A stretch of 64,000 nt of DNA. It comes from Aegilops tauschii subsp. strangulata. Lineage: Eukaryota > Streptophyta > Magnoliopsida > Poales > Poaceae. The notes below the pieces were generated by a model that was not told the origin of the DNA, ran no database searches, and saw only the letters and a list, made by a program, of their open reading frames with translations. This document shows positions 43,911 through 54,645 of this stretch, piece by piece (positions within the stretch are counted from its first letter, which is position 1; the number at the start of each line of letters is the position of its first letter). The translations under genes and the position numbers were made by a program. The stretch is from assembly GCF_002575655.3 (NCBI RefSeq), contig NC_053036.3, forward strand, positions 159,874,627 through 159,938,626. The letters are read 5' to 3'.

Positions 43911-46900
43911 CTAATAATCTCGATCACTATCATCAATAAATGCATAATCATCATCATCATTATAATCAATGACGAGCTTATAGGGTTCAGTGGCATCAAC
44001 ATGTGGAAGGCCACCTTGACGTAATCGGTCAAGCATTGACAGGTCATCCGCAGCAGTAACCTCTTCTTGTTCCGGCTCTTCTTGTTCCTCCTCTGGGTTG
44101 ATGTCGGATTCACTGTCGCTGTCTACTTCAATGTTTTGGGGTGAAGTATAGCGGTTCTTGAAACGCTTTTTGGAAAGACGTGTCTCTTGGAAGAATTCTC
44201 CTTCATATGTGTCTGGGTTAATGTGAGGTTCATAATCCTCCTCCTTTGGGGGAGATAGTCTAGCACGTGGCGGCACTTCATAAACGACATCCCAACCTTT
44301 CAGATTTGGATTAGTTTGGCAGGCACACGGTAGATAGAATACTTGGGTCGCCTGTTGAGCCGTAATATATACATTAGGAACATCTAAATGGGTGCTTTGT
44401 TTGATTTCAACTAGCCCTATATGTTCATGAGTCCTTCTAGTCTCCTTCGGTTGAAACCAATAACATTTGAAGAGTACGACATTCGGTGGGTTGTCACCAT
44501 AGAATATAAGTTCATAAATTGCTTCAACTCTCCCATAATACTCGGTACCTCCTTCGCCGATAGCAGATACACAACAATTTGTAGACTTTCGGTCGGCCAT
44601 AGATAGCTCTTTGCCATAGGTACGAAAGCGATACCCGTTGATGTCGTATTTGTCAAATGAACGGACCTTATAGTCAAAACCATTAGCGACTTGTCTCAAT
44701 TCGGCGTCCATAGACTCTGAATTAGCCTACAAGTTTAATACGAAAGGATTGTTGCATTAGGCAGAAATTAGCGAATGTAATGAAATGGTCTAATAGAAAT
44801 TACCGTTTGTTTGAAACAAGAGATGAAACCGGGATAGCCGCCTCCTTGCTTTGCGACAAGCTCATACTCTTCGACGGAATCCTTTTGGATTACCGCTCCA
44901 TACGAGAATATGGCGACGTATCGACTGTATGAAATATCCAGGAATAAGAGCAGTTCAAAGGAAATAGAAGTTGCGAAACAATGTACCGAGAACTTACGCG
45001 ATGTACGGCCGCACTTCTGTCAGGTTGTTGAAGATATACAACGTAATGGTCCGCCATTCTTCGTTATCCAAAGATACTGGTTTCGAACCACTGGCTGGTG
45101 CGAGATTCCCTTTGAGTAGGCTGAGGTTGGATCCACCCTTTTGAGGTTCGTCAGCATTGTACCGAGGCTTCGGATTATGCAAATGACGATTTTTGGCTTC
45201 GTAGTGTGCTGTCACGAAGTTTGCCGCCTCCTCAGTGATGAATGCCTCAGCCATCGATGCTTCAATTCTACGTTTATTTTTACATTTTTGTCGAAGCGTC
45301 TTCTGCATCCTCTCAGTTGGGTAGCACCAACGATTTTGCACGGGCCCCCCCAATCTTGCCTCGGTCGGGAGATGCAAAATCAAATGCTGCATTGGATTAA
45401 AGAAGCCCGGTGGAAAGATCTTCTCTAACTTGCAGATCAACTCCGCGCGCCAACTCTTCCATTTCTTCTAGCACGCCAGGCGATAGTTCTTTCGCACAAA
45501 GAACACGGAAGAAATAGCTGAGTTATGCCGGTACTAGCCATTCATCCTCAGGGATGAAGCCACGCAACATCACCGGCATTACCCGCTCAATCCATATGTG
45601 CCAATCATGACTCTTGAGACCAAATATCTCCAATTTATCAAGACTCGCCCCCCTCTTTAGATTCGCTGCATACCCATCGGGGAACATCAACTGCATTTTC
45701 ACCCACAAGATAATTTCCCTCATAGTTGGCCTTCCAAGATTGAACCATGCCTTTGGCTTCGTCCAGTTCTGCTTTCCTTTCGGTTCTTTCATGTTTTGTA
45801 ACGGCCTATCACATAGCGCCTCCAGATCGACTCTAGCCTTAGTATTATCCTTTGACTTCCCATCTATGCCGAACAATGTACCAAAAAGTGCCTCGGCGAT
45901 ATTCTTCTCAGTGTGCATCACGTCGATGTTGTGTGGGCAAAGGAGGTCTTTGAAGTAAGGCAGATCCCATAAGCATGTCTTGTGAGTCCAGGCGTGCTTA
46001 GAATTATACCCCTTGAAGTACCCTGGACGCTCCAGATCTGGCTTGAGAGCGTTTAACTGATCCAGGGTCTGTTGGCCTGTCAACGCAGGTGGTGCAGAGT
46101 TTTTGACAACTCTACCTCTGATGAAGTTCTTCTTGTCTTTCCTGAACTTATGGCGAGGATCCAGGAACTGTCTATGCATGTCGAAGCAAGAAAACTTGCG
46201 ACCGGCCTGAAGCCAACGAAACTCAAGAGCTCCCTTGCATGTGGGGCACGGGAACCTTCCATGCACATACCAGCCAACGAATAGCGCATACGCCGGCAAG
46301 TCATGCGTCGAGTACATGTACCAGACACGCATTATGAAGTTCCGTTTGCTATAGGCGTCGTATGTCTTGAACCCATTATCCCAGGCTTCTTGCAATTCGT
46401 CCTTAAGCGGCTGCATGTACACATTCATATTTTTCCCCGGATAGTTGGGCCCTGGAATTATCAATGTCAGAAAAATGTTCTTTCTTTGCATAATCTGTCC
46501 GGGGGGGAGATTGAGTGGAAAGACAAATACGGGCCAACAACTGTATTGGGCTGCCATCATACCAAACACACTGAACCCATCCGTGCTGATGCCGACTCGA
46601 GGATGCCTCGGATCTGCCGCTTTGTCAGCATGTAATTCATCAAACTTTTTCCATGCAACACCATCCGATGTGTGTACCATCATCAGATTCCCATTTTCAT
46701 CTAGTTCGATTCTTTTGCCTGTTTTGTGCCATGTCATCTGTCTGGCCGTCTCTTCGACCATGAAAAGACATTGAAGTCTTGGTACGATTGGCATATACCG
46801 AAGAACACTAACGGGGATTTTGGTCTGTGTCTTCTCACCCATACCGTTGTCTACCACAACATACCTGGAAGACTTGCAAATGGGACAATAGTTCAAGTCC

Positions 46901-47550
46901 GCATAGTCAAGCCTAAATAAGGCACATTTTTTCTCATAGGCATGTATCTTCTCATAGGGCATCTTCAGTGCACGGAGGATTTTGTCCGACTGGTACAGGT
47001 TTGCAGGCATTACATGGCCTTTGGGTAGAAAGTGTCCAAATACTGTCATTATTGCGTCGTAGCATTCTCTGCCCAAGTTGAATTGAGCCTTCAGAGCCAT
47101 TACTTGTGAGATGGCATCCAACTGACAAAGCTCAGTGTGCTCGTGGAGCAGACGTTTCGAAGACTCCAACATTTCATTGAAGGCCTTTGCAGATTCCTCC
47201 ATCTCCTCGTCCGAATCCTGAGCATCATCATAGTCTTGCACCATGTTTTCCATCCTAGTACCATGCTCGTCGGTGCGACGATGATCCACCTCAGCTCTGT
47301 CACGTTGGGCAGACTCACCATGATATGTCCACACCGTATAATCGGGCGTAAAACCACTCTTCTGCAGGTGTTTGCCCATTTCATCATCTGTCCTCTTTTC
47401 CCAATTGCCGCACCGGAAACAGGGGCACCAAGTTTTCCTCTGGCCATTTGCAAATGCGGCTTGCACAAACCCCTTGGTTTTTGTGAACCATTCAGCGCTC
47501 CATTTGTTCTGACCAGTGTGACCGGTATACATCCACGCACGATCACTCAT
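43911..47550 (-). pseudogene. TNP2-type CACTA transposase, three exons, broken
   Basis: Coding starts at the ATG at 47550 (MSDRAWMYTG). Exon 1 runs to 44998: a transposase-associated N-terminal domain (residues 1-80, WCPCFRCGNW), then the TNP2 core with STDGF (Asp324), CPTC (435-438) and NIDVMHTEKN (Asp543), then a DUF4218-like part (LEKIFPPGFFNPMQHLILHL). Introns are 44925-44997 and 44727-44803, both GT-AG and phase-consistent. Exon 2 (44804-44924) reads YVAIFSYGAVIQKDSVEEYE. Exon 3 (43911-44726) holds a DUF4216-like domain and an acidic tail. Two lesions lie in exon 1: a TAA at 45523-45525 and a frameshift near 45441-45450. Otherwise the gene is complete, about 1100 codons. TNP2 binds the terminal repeats and catalyses cut-and-paste transposition in the nucleus. 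Confidence 0.85.
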
Positions 47551-47690
47551 CTTGACTTTCAGAGCTACTAGACACACAACAAATATATATATATAATTCA
47601 CCATGTATATATTCATCAGTTGATCTACTTTGTCAATTTTATTACGTCCATGCAACCTACACTCTAATAGGTAATGATAGGTCCTAATCC

Positions 47691-47909
47691 CACCCGAGTA
47701 TGTGTAGATTGGGTTCATTTTCCCATGGTATGCTCCGGATCCGACGCAAAATTTCGGCAGCACCTCCCCGCTGTTCTCCTGATACACGTCTCTGCAATAA
47801 ACAGAGAGGATATGTATCCGGAGAACAACAGGGGAGGCACTGACGAAATTTATGCGTCGTATCCGGAGCAAAGCATATGGGAAAACGAACCCAATCTACA
47901 CATACTCGG
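47691..47909. repeat. Long hairpin upstream of the transposase
   Basis: Arms of about 95 bases (47691-47785 and 47817-47909) are inverted copies with roughly 85 percent identity. Both arms carry CCGAGTATGTGTAGATTGGG, TTTTCCCAT, GCTCCGGATxCGACGCA, AATTTCG and CTCCCC, with a loop near 30 bases. It lies just 5' of the transposase gene on the minus strand, where promoter or leader sequence is expected. Confidence 0.85.
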
Positions 47910-47936
47910 GCTGTCCATGGATAGCGTTGGACAATT

Positions 47937-47997
47937 CGAAAGAATCAAGGTTATAAATATGCAAATGCATGCATATTTATAACTATAACGCTTTCGA
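47937..47997. repeat. Second, short hairpin
   Basis: GTTATAAATATGCA (47950-47963) is exactly inverted at 47970-47983 around AATGCA. Outer bases CGAAAG (47937) and CTTTCG (to about 47997) extend the symmetry. The arm includes TATAAATA, a possible TATA box for either strand. Confidence 0.8.
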
Positions 47998-47999
47998 AC

Positions 48000-48385
48000 G
48001 GGAGACACATATTGGTTACGCATACTGATGATTCAAGACACATATATAGCTAGCTATCAAGTTTCATCGGCACAAACACCGGAACAGAGCAAATAATTAA
48101 TGGGGGAGGAGGACATGTCATTTGTGCTCACCCACAAATGAAGGGGCAGAGCTCGTCAAACGCACGGCGAGGTCGTCGAACACCAAACCTCGCAGCGATG
48201 AAACAACTGCACATTTAAATCTACCCGATCAACATAATTATATATGATGTTTTTCATAACAAAATCGAAAAATATATGACCTAACTCATAATTCACAAAT
48301 ATATGACCCCGTCGGCCTCTGGACGGCCAAAGAGCACCTTTTCGGGAGGTGTCGGGGTGTTAGGGTGTGGTGTCGGGGTTAGGGG
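48000..48385. other. CACTA interior, no gene seen
   Basis: AT-rich sequence between the short hairpin and the CTT tract. It may hold small exons of a TNPA-like gene, but none can be supported. Confidence 0.3.
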
Positions 48386-48394
48386 GTCGAGGTG

Positions 48395-48765
48395 TTTCCT
48401 TCTATCCTTCTTCTTCTTTCTTTCTCTTCTTCTTCTTCTTTCCTTTCTTCTTCTTCTTCTTTCATCTTTTTTCTACTTCGTTTACTTCTTTTCGTTTCTT
48501 CTTTTCTTCTTCTTCTACTTCTTCTACTTCTCTTCTTCTTCTTCTTTTTTCATCTTTTTTCTACTTCTTTTCTTTTCTTCCTTTCTTCTTCTTCTACTTC
48601 TTTTCTTCTTCTTCTTCTTCTTCTTTCATCTTTTTTCTACTTCTTTTCTTCTTTTCTTCTTCTTCTACTTCTTCTACTTTTCTTCTTCTTCTTCTTCTTT
48701 TCTTCTACATATTCTTTTTTCTTCTACTACTTTTCTTCTTTTCTTCTAACACTAACACTATATAA
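48395..48765. repeat. (CTT)n-rich polypyrimidine tract
   Basis: About 370 bases of C and T on the plus strand, mostly CTT repeats with ACTTCTTCTACTTC interruptions. Long frames of Phe, Ser and Leu across it are compositional. It could form triplex DNA. On the minus strand it is a purine tract upstream of the transposase. Confidence 0.95.
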
Positions 48766-48859
48766 CACATATCTAGCACTAAATCTATCACTAACAATTA
48801 AACAGCAAAAAAAAATGAAAAAACAGAAAAAAAGAAAAAAAAAATTAACTCACCGGAGC

Positions 48860-49190
48860 AATAGGACGGTCGGGGCAGCGGGGCGGGTGGGCCGGCGACG
48901 TGGTGGCGCGCCGGGGCAATGGGACGGTCGGGGCAGTGGGGCAGGTGGGCCGGCGACGTGGTGGCGTGCCGGGGCGCCGGGATGGTGGAGCGACGGGGCG
49001 TCGGCGGGTGGGGTGGGGGCGGCGGGTGGTGGGGCGACGGGGCAAGCGGGGGCGGGGGCGGGGGCGGTGCCGGGCGGCGGGATGGTGGGGCGACAGGGCG
49101 TCGACGGGTGGGGTGGGGACGACGGGGTGGTGGGGCGACGGGCCAAGCGGGGGCGGGGGCGGCGGTGGGTGGATCTGGTGGCGTGGCGTC
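48860..49190. repeat. GC-rich minisatellite with G-quadruplex potential
   Basis: Two tandem arrays. A unit of about 58 bases (GGGACGGTCGGGGCA.., GGTGGGCCGGCGACGTGGTG) occurs twice from 48867. A unit of about 100 bases (CGGGATGGTGG.GCGAC.GG, GGGCAAGCGGGGGCGGGGGC) occurs twice from about 48978. Runs of four to five G are frequent on the plus strand. ORFs are open in most frames and are not credible. Confidence 0.8.
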
Positions 49191-49623
49191 GGGGAGGAGA
49201 GAGGGAGAGAAACAGAGAGGAGTAACGGGCGGGGGGGGGGGGCTCGATCGGCCGTTAGTTAGGTTAGGTTAGTTAGCCTTTGTCGTCCGCCAAGCCTTTG
49301 TCGTCCGCTTTTTTTATCTTTGTCGTCTGCTAGCAGACGGCAAAGAGGGGGGCCGTTAAGTTTTTTCTAATCGGCTCATTAGTGGGGGCCACCTCTCTCT
49401 TTGCCTTCAGCCAGCTGACGACAAAGAAGTGACAGATGGCAAAGACCTTCTTTGCCGTCTGCTTTTTGGTAGCTGATGGCAAAGACCTTCTTTGCCGTCT
49501 GCTAGCGGACGGCAAAGAACTGGCAGACGGCAAAATCCCTGATTCCAGTAGTGAAGGGGTACAGCCCGGCCCACCAGTCCGGGAGTCGACATGGTGAGAG
49601 GTCCCTTAGCCAGGACATCGTCA

Positions 49624-50180
49624 AGAGCCGAGCATATATCGCCATATAGATGTGTGCAGCTCAAATTGTGTCAACGAAGGGGGAGGAGGTCCCGATGGAG
49701 GACACGGAGGAAGAGGGGGAGGTGTTGGAGGACATGGCGGAGGAGGCGCGGGCATGGAGGTTGACCTGACGGCTTTGGCGTGAAGTAGGCAGAAGCATAG
49801 TTTCAACATGCCCAAGCCGCGGAGACAGCGACGCGGTTCGAGACCAAGCCGCCATACTCGACTCAGTCCAATCCAAGCCAGAGGTCACGGTGAACCGCCG
49901 TCGTATCCACCTCACTGATGTGAGGTGGGAGTGGCTCTTCACGGACGTGGACGACGAGGAAGAGGAGTTGGGGCTTCGCCCCACCAACAATGACCACGAG
50001 GCCGGTCCTTCTGGACGGGGGTCACCAACATCTCCCATGACGATGAGTAAATTAGGCAGTTTGCTTGTGTTTATTAGCTTGCTTGTTTCATGTAATGTGT
50101 TATGTATGATGAAATGAATGTTGCATGGCTAGTAAAAGATTTGAGGGTTTGGAAATAGAGGTTGTTGTTGGAATGGCGGG
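49624..50180 (+). other. Decayed gene or TE fragment
   Basis: Coding-like sequence without a complete frame. One part reads acidic residues (EEEGEVLEDMAEEARAWR) up to a TGA near 49767. A later frame (about 49875-50050) reads VNRRRIHLTDVRWEWLFTDV, then an acidic DDEEEE stretch. The style, charged and single-exon, resembles ORFs of grass DNA transposons. No domain is recognised. Confidence 0.3.
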
Positions 50181-50652
50181 TGACGGAGCTAAATCCAGCA
50201 AATCTCGGATAGGGGTCCTGAGTTGGTGATCTTGGCTTGATGGTTATATGACAGAAAAGAGACACGGTGTTTACCCAGGTTCGGGTCCTCTCAAAAAGAT
50301 AAAACCCTACGTCCTGCTTGTCTTGTATTGATTGTAGATGGGATACAATGTACAGGTTGGTCTACCTCGAGATCGTACGTGTGAATGAATCAACCTCTAG
50401 GGTCGAAACCCATCGGCTAATAAGGACACTGGGGTACCTAGGGTTACACCTAGGTCGGTTACGTCGGGGGATAAACATGTCGAGGATTACATCATGCCTT
50501 GGAGTGTGAGCCAAGTCTTCGGGAGATTCAATCTTGAGTTCGTCGTGGGGCCTACCAAATGTGGCCCAGTGGTTAGTAGTTTGGGGGTTCTTGGCCCAAC
50601 CAGGGATAGGGAGCCGACGTGCTTAGCATCCCCCTTATCCAAGACACCATCA
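50181..50652 (+). mobile_element. Solo-type short LTR, Gypsy-like
   Basis: It begins TGACGGAGCTAAATCCAGCA, contains GTGTTTACCCAGGTTCGGGT and AAACCCTACGTCCTGCTTG, typical of Triticeae Gypsy LTRs, and ends AAGACACCATCA. The flanks are GCGGG (50176-50180) and GCAGG (50653-50657), a possible target duplication with one change. No internal region is attached. Confidence 0.5.
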
Positions 50653-50790
50653 GCAGGCATATGAGTGGTGGTCCGATGCTGTCCCATGATGTTTAGAGGG
50701 TCAATTCATAGCCGTTTGTAATAGCTCTAACAAATTAAAAATTGCTTTTACTAGTCAGCCTAGAGCCTTAGCACTATACAAGGATGTGTA

Positions 50791-51029
50791 CTCCCTACGT
50801 CCCAAACATAGTGGGTATTAGATTATTATTTTTCAAAGTTGATCTGTTTATAGAAATTTTTATCAATATTTACAATACCAAATAAAGCATCATATTCATC
50901 CCAAAATGTATTTTGTATGATGTCTATTTGGTATTGTAAATATATATAATTTTCTTTGTAAACTTGGTCAAATTTTATAAAATCTGACTTTCACATGAAA
51001 AAACAATGTATATTATAAGACTGAGGGAG
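50791..51029. mobile_element. Stowaway-type MITE, diverged
   Basis: After a TA at 50789-50790 the element begins CTCCCTACGTCCCAAACATA and ends ATAAGACTGAGGGAG. The interior is a strong inverted repeat: TATTTACAATACCAAATAAA versus TATTTGGTATTGTAAATATA. The right end is mutated, and the right TA is not clear. Confidence 0.7.
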
Positions 51030-51540
51030 AAGGTTTGGAGCAATGACACGGCCCAAAAATAAGAGAGGATGAACAGTGTCACATGGTGCTTATTGGCCCT
51101 CACAATCACAAATCCATCGTTTAGTTAACCGCGGCAGCTAGAGGTGGAGGATGCTGTGCCTGGCTGCCGGGGTTTGCCGAATTCGCTAACATCGTTCAGT
51201 CAATTGTAAACGTTGCCTCTCAACTGTTTTACTAGGTGAAAACGCATGGCGCTAAATACTCGTTCCTCCGCCGATTTGGAGAACACGGCCAGCACTCGCG
51301 CAACCGGCGTCACAGGAGATAGCGGCTCAGAGGATCACAGGTGCATGGCCATGGACGCATGGGCAAGACCAGCCTAGTGGAAACAGCTGGCTTGACAGTT
51401 GCTCATGGACCCCCAGCAAATTAGCTGTCAAAGTTACTACTAAATAAATGCTCCAGACCTCCCTCCCGCATGGCCGCAAGAGTGCCAGACCATGCCACCG
51501 ATGCTAAAAGCCTCCTCCTCCTCTGTCCATTCTTTCCTGT
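51030..51540. other. Spacer
   Basis: Mixed sequence. A 44-codon frame from an ATG at 51246 (MALNTRSSADLENTASTRAT) is noted but has no support as a gene. No transposon ends seen. Confidence 0.35.
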
Positions 51541-51543
51541 CCA

Positions 51544-51567
51544 CCCCCCCCCCCCCCCCCCCCCCCC
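51544..51567. repeat. Poly-C homopolymer
   Basis: About 24 consecutive C. The length is likely to vary between assemblies and may be a sequencing artefact. Confidence 0.9.
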
Positions 51568-52230
51568 AAAGTTCGTTGGAACGTCGGATGCGTGTTTCAT
51601 TTTTCGTCGATAATTCCAGTAGAAAATGAAACGTGACCGTGAGCTGCCAAGCTGGGTTCAACTCGACGTGATTGCAGCCTCCTAACAGACACTGAAAACG
51701 CGTGGTACGAGACAACGTAGCCGCTCGTATTCTTTTGCGGGAAAGAATAGAGTGCGTGCCTACCAGCACCAGCCGGGGAGGGGGTGGGTAATCCGGACGG
51801 GTACTCCACGCCGTGGAAGAAGGCTGTGGAAGGTCGTGGCGCGAGTAGATTTCTCATTTCTCGGAGGCAAAGTCGGCGCCGGCTTTCAACGCGCATTAGG
51901 TTAGGTGCATCTCCTCTTGCTCTCTCGTGGGGGTGGGGGGAGTGGATTTTATTTCCCGGGCGTAGTTTTGGCAACCGACCGTCGTTGCTTTTGCCGCGTG
52001 CGGCGGAGCGGGTGGTGATGCGCGTGGTTAACCGCCTTTCGTCGCGCGTCACGACACCCAGGGCGCACGCCGAAGTTATGGCCGTCCAGCACGGGCGGTG
52101 GGGCGTGTCGTCTACGGCGTGGTCGCCGAAGCATGGTGCTACGCTAGGAAATGCTGTACGTACAGTACAGGGATTGGTGGACCGTGGGCGTGGGGCTTTG
52201 TCGACTGAGGCATGGAGCACTTGTCGCATA
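51568..52230. other. GC-rich segment with opposing ORFs
   Basis: Frames of 226 codons (minus, 51597-52277) and 179 codons (plus, 51784-52323) overlap almost fully. Neither shows a domain, a good start context or a splice pattern. High GC content alone explains the open frames. It might be a decayed 5' exon of a grass gene or part of a transposon. Confidence 0.3.
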
Positions 52231-52233
52231 ATT

Positions 52234-52425
52234 GGTTTGGTGTCAACATTTGGCATTGCCAATATTTGGCAAGCCAACGGTCGGCAAAATCAAAAGTTGT
52301 CAAATATTGGTAACTTTTTGTGAGGCTGACGAGAAAAGTTGATAGCCAATCAATCACTAACCAACATTTGATATTTGCCAAATATTGTCATGTCAACTTT
52401 TAGCATCGAACTAATCATGCTCTTG
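52234..52425. mobile_element. Possible MITE with GCCAATATTTGGCAAGCC interior
   Basis: Left TTTGGTGTCAACATTTGGCA and right (reverse-complemented) TTCGATGCTAAAAGTTGACA are weak inverted relatives. Several ATATTTGGCAA / TTGCCAAATAT motifs give the interior hairpin symmetry. TAA lies close to both edges, as in Harbinger targets, but the borders are not exact. Confidence 0.45.
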
Positions 52426-52429
52426 ATCT

Positions 52430-53135
52430 GATTCTGAACCCGCAAATGCTATACGGACTTGCCTAGGTGAAGCTGCCAAAACTTCGTTTATCGGGCCTGG
52501 GTGAAGCTGATGCATCAGGCGCTATATTTATTGATCATAGTACCAGTGTAGTATTCTTCCAAAAAAAAAATTTTAGGGAAGAATGCTTGATACCTTGAGG
52601 TTTTTTAGTCAAAACACATTTTATTTATTGATCATAGTCTAAATACATTGGTATACAGTTTATGTCTGTCTCCCGTGAAGAACGCGCATATGGGCCTACT
52701 AGCGCATGTGCTCTCTCGCTACCGCTCGATCAACGTACTGGTTAGGCCTTGGTTTGGTTCTTTTCTGTTTTTCTATAATTTTTCCTTTCGGTTTACTCTG
52801 CTTCTTCATCAGTTTTCTTTGGTTTTTTGTTTTCTTTGTTTTTATCAGTTTTTTTGTTTCTTTCACGGGTTTTTACCGATTTGTTCTTTCCTTTCTTTTT
52901 CTGCGTTTCTTTCTTGATTTCATTGGCTTTTTTCGCTCTTCTTTCTTTCTTCATTTTTCTTTCTTTCTTTTCTGGGTTTTCTTCCTTTCTTTGTTTCCTT
53001 CTTGGGTTTCAATGTTTTCATTCTTTTACATTGATTTTCTTTAGTTTTCATTTTCCTTTCTATTATTCTTTGTCTATTTATGGATTTTCATCTGTTTATT
53101 TTTTGTTCAACACACGCCTACTTTTGTCAGTACAC
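52430..53135. repeat. Pyrimidine-rich low-complexity region
   Basis: A T-rich stretch with (CTTT)n and TTTTTC runs. A direct repeat TTTATTGATCATAGT lies near 52527 and 52624. Phe/Ser/Leu-rich ORFs in the plus frames reflect the composition. Confidence 0.6.
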
Positions 53136-54010
53136 AATATACATTTTTAGTACACACATGAAAGAAAATTTGGTACACGGTTGAACATTTTTCAAATACA
53201 AGATGTACATTTTTCTTTTAGTACATGTTTTGAACATTCTTTTAATACACGTTCAACATTTTTTCAAATACACAATAAACATTTTTTGTGATAATAAAAA
53301 AATCATAAAACTACGTGGACATTTGTTTACATTTTATAAGTATTTCAAATGTTTTTAGTACACATGAAACATTTTGTATACATGCTGAACATTTTACAAA
53401 TGCGCAATATACACTTTTAACTTAAATATATGTTTTGAGCACTTCTTTGTTTAAATAGTCAACATTTTTCAAATACACGTTAACATTTTCATGGTTAAAA
53501 ATATATTAATAAAACTATGAGAACATTTTTTAATTATATAACAAAATTCTAAATGTTTTCGGTACACAATATACATATTTTTGTACATGTGAAACATTTT
53601 TAATACACATTGAACTTTTTTTTTATATATGTGATGTTTTAAAGAAATATTTTCATGTTCCAAGAAAATGTTTGTGAAATTTTATAAACTGTTTATCAAA
53701 TATACAAAAATGTTTGCGTAGTTTTAAAAAATGTTTATTTTCATAATAAAATGTAGAACATGTATTTGGAAAAGTGTGAAACATTTTTAATATTACGCAA
53801 TTTTTTTATATTGTACGCATATTTTTCAATATTTTGACATACTGTTTTTGAAACGTAGAAACGTTTTTCATTGTTACAAACACTTTTCTTGAAAGCTATC
53901 AACATGTTTTCAGTTGCACTAACATTTTTTTATAGCATGTTAACATCTTCCAAATTCATGGTTTTAGTTTTGTTAATAAATTTAAGTATTTTAAAATGTA
54001 GATAAAAGGG
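53136..54010. repeat. AT-rich degenerate repeats (AACATTTTT / GTACAC)
   Basis: Variants of TGAACATTTTTCAAATACAC and AGTACACATGAAACATTTT recur every 30-60 bases, with no regular period. This kind of decayed, AT-rich repeat is common in grass spacer DNA. No gene. Confidence 0.6.
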
Positions 54011-54645
54011 GAAAACGAAGTTAGCGCGCTTTGACAGTCATACGAGAGGGAAGAGACTCAAAGTTGATGAGAGTAGTCGATTTGACTGGTATCACGAATA
54101 ACAGTTTTAGTAGGTTTTCTCCTCGAACCACTAATAACTTTGTTAGCTTTTGTCATTTTGATTGTACTAAATGGGGTCAATATTTGGAATAACAAATATT
54201 GCATCCACATCACCTTCCTGAAAATTCAAGGAGAGCCACGAATTCAACTATATTACTTCTGTACACCCGGTAGTACCGCTGTGCCTAGCGGTAGTACCGC
54301 TTCCCTCACGGGAGCAGTACCTCTACTGGCACTTCAAGTCGGTAGTAACGCTCCCCCGTTTGGAGTGGCACTACCGCTCCAAGTGTCAGAGCTATTACCC
54401 AGAGTGGTCTTCCTCTCTGGTCTTGCAGCAGTACTTGAGCGGTAGTGCTACGGTAGTACCGGCTATTTTCAATAGCCGATACTACGCGTGTTCATATCGA
54501 TAATACTACTCTATACATTGTGCTATGACTCACAACGGTCCAGAAGTACCGCTCCCTTGGTTGGAGCGGCACTACCAGACCTAGTGTCGGTCTAACTGCC
54601 GCAGGGGGCTCATTCTCCCCTGTATTGCCACCGGCACCAAGGCGT
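54011..54645. mobile_element. LTR fragment with CGGTAGTACCGC motifs
   Basis: Motifs such as CCGGTAGTACCGCTGTGCCT, GCGGTAGTACCGCTTCCCTC and GAGCGGCACTACC recur in both orientations from about 54268 to 54580. It is related to 33889-34461 and 36195-36410. It ends where the BARE-type LTR begins, which was therefore inserted into it. Confidence 0.5.

Larger units (their letters stand above)
42006..49553 (-). mobile_element. CACTA transposon, full length
   Basis: The element is 7548 bases long with the 3-base target duplication AAG (42003-42005, 49554-49556). Ends are CACTACAGGAATCAG on the left and CACTACTGGAATCAG on the right (reverse-complemented). Both subterminal regions (42020-42440, 49270-49540) carry many TTTGCCGTC(T/C)GC / GC(A/G)GACGGCAAAG motifs in both orientations, the expected binding sites of the TNPA-like protein. 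The interior contains a minus-strand TNP2-type transposase gene, a 30-bp minisatellite, a hairpin, a CTT-rich tract and a GC-rich minisatellite. The transposase is broken, so this copy is not autonomous. Confidence 0.95.
41618..49623 (+). repeat. Short Gypsy-like LTR split by the CACTA element
   Basis: The left part (41618-42005) begins TGACGGAACCTAAACC and contains the common Gypsy LTR text TTTTACCCAGGTTCGGGCTC and a TATA-like TTTATATAGG. The right part (49557-49623) ends near AGGACATCGTCA. Without the CACTA and one copy of its AAG duplication the unit is about 455 bases. It resembles the LTR at 50181-50652, which also starts TGACGGA. No matching 5-base flanks were found. Confidence 0.5.

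Noticed and set aside
45614..47571. Several plus-strand ORFs opposite the CACTA transposase
   Set aside because: They are antisense shadows of the TNP2 coding sequence, without domains of their own.
48303..49225. Long Phe/Ser/Leu ORFs that could suggest membrane proteins
   Set aside because: They are read from the (CTT)n tract and the GC minisatellite; composition explains the open frames.
51597..52323. Opposing ORFs of 226 and 179 codons
   Set aside because: Mutual overlap in GC-rich DNA, no domain, no splice or promoter pattern; at most a decayed exon.
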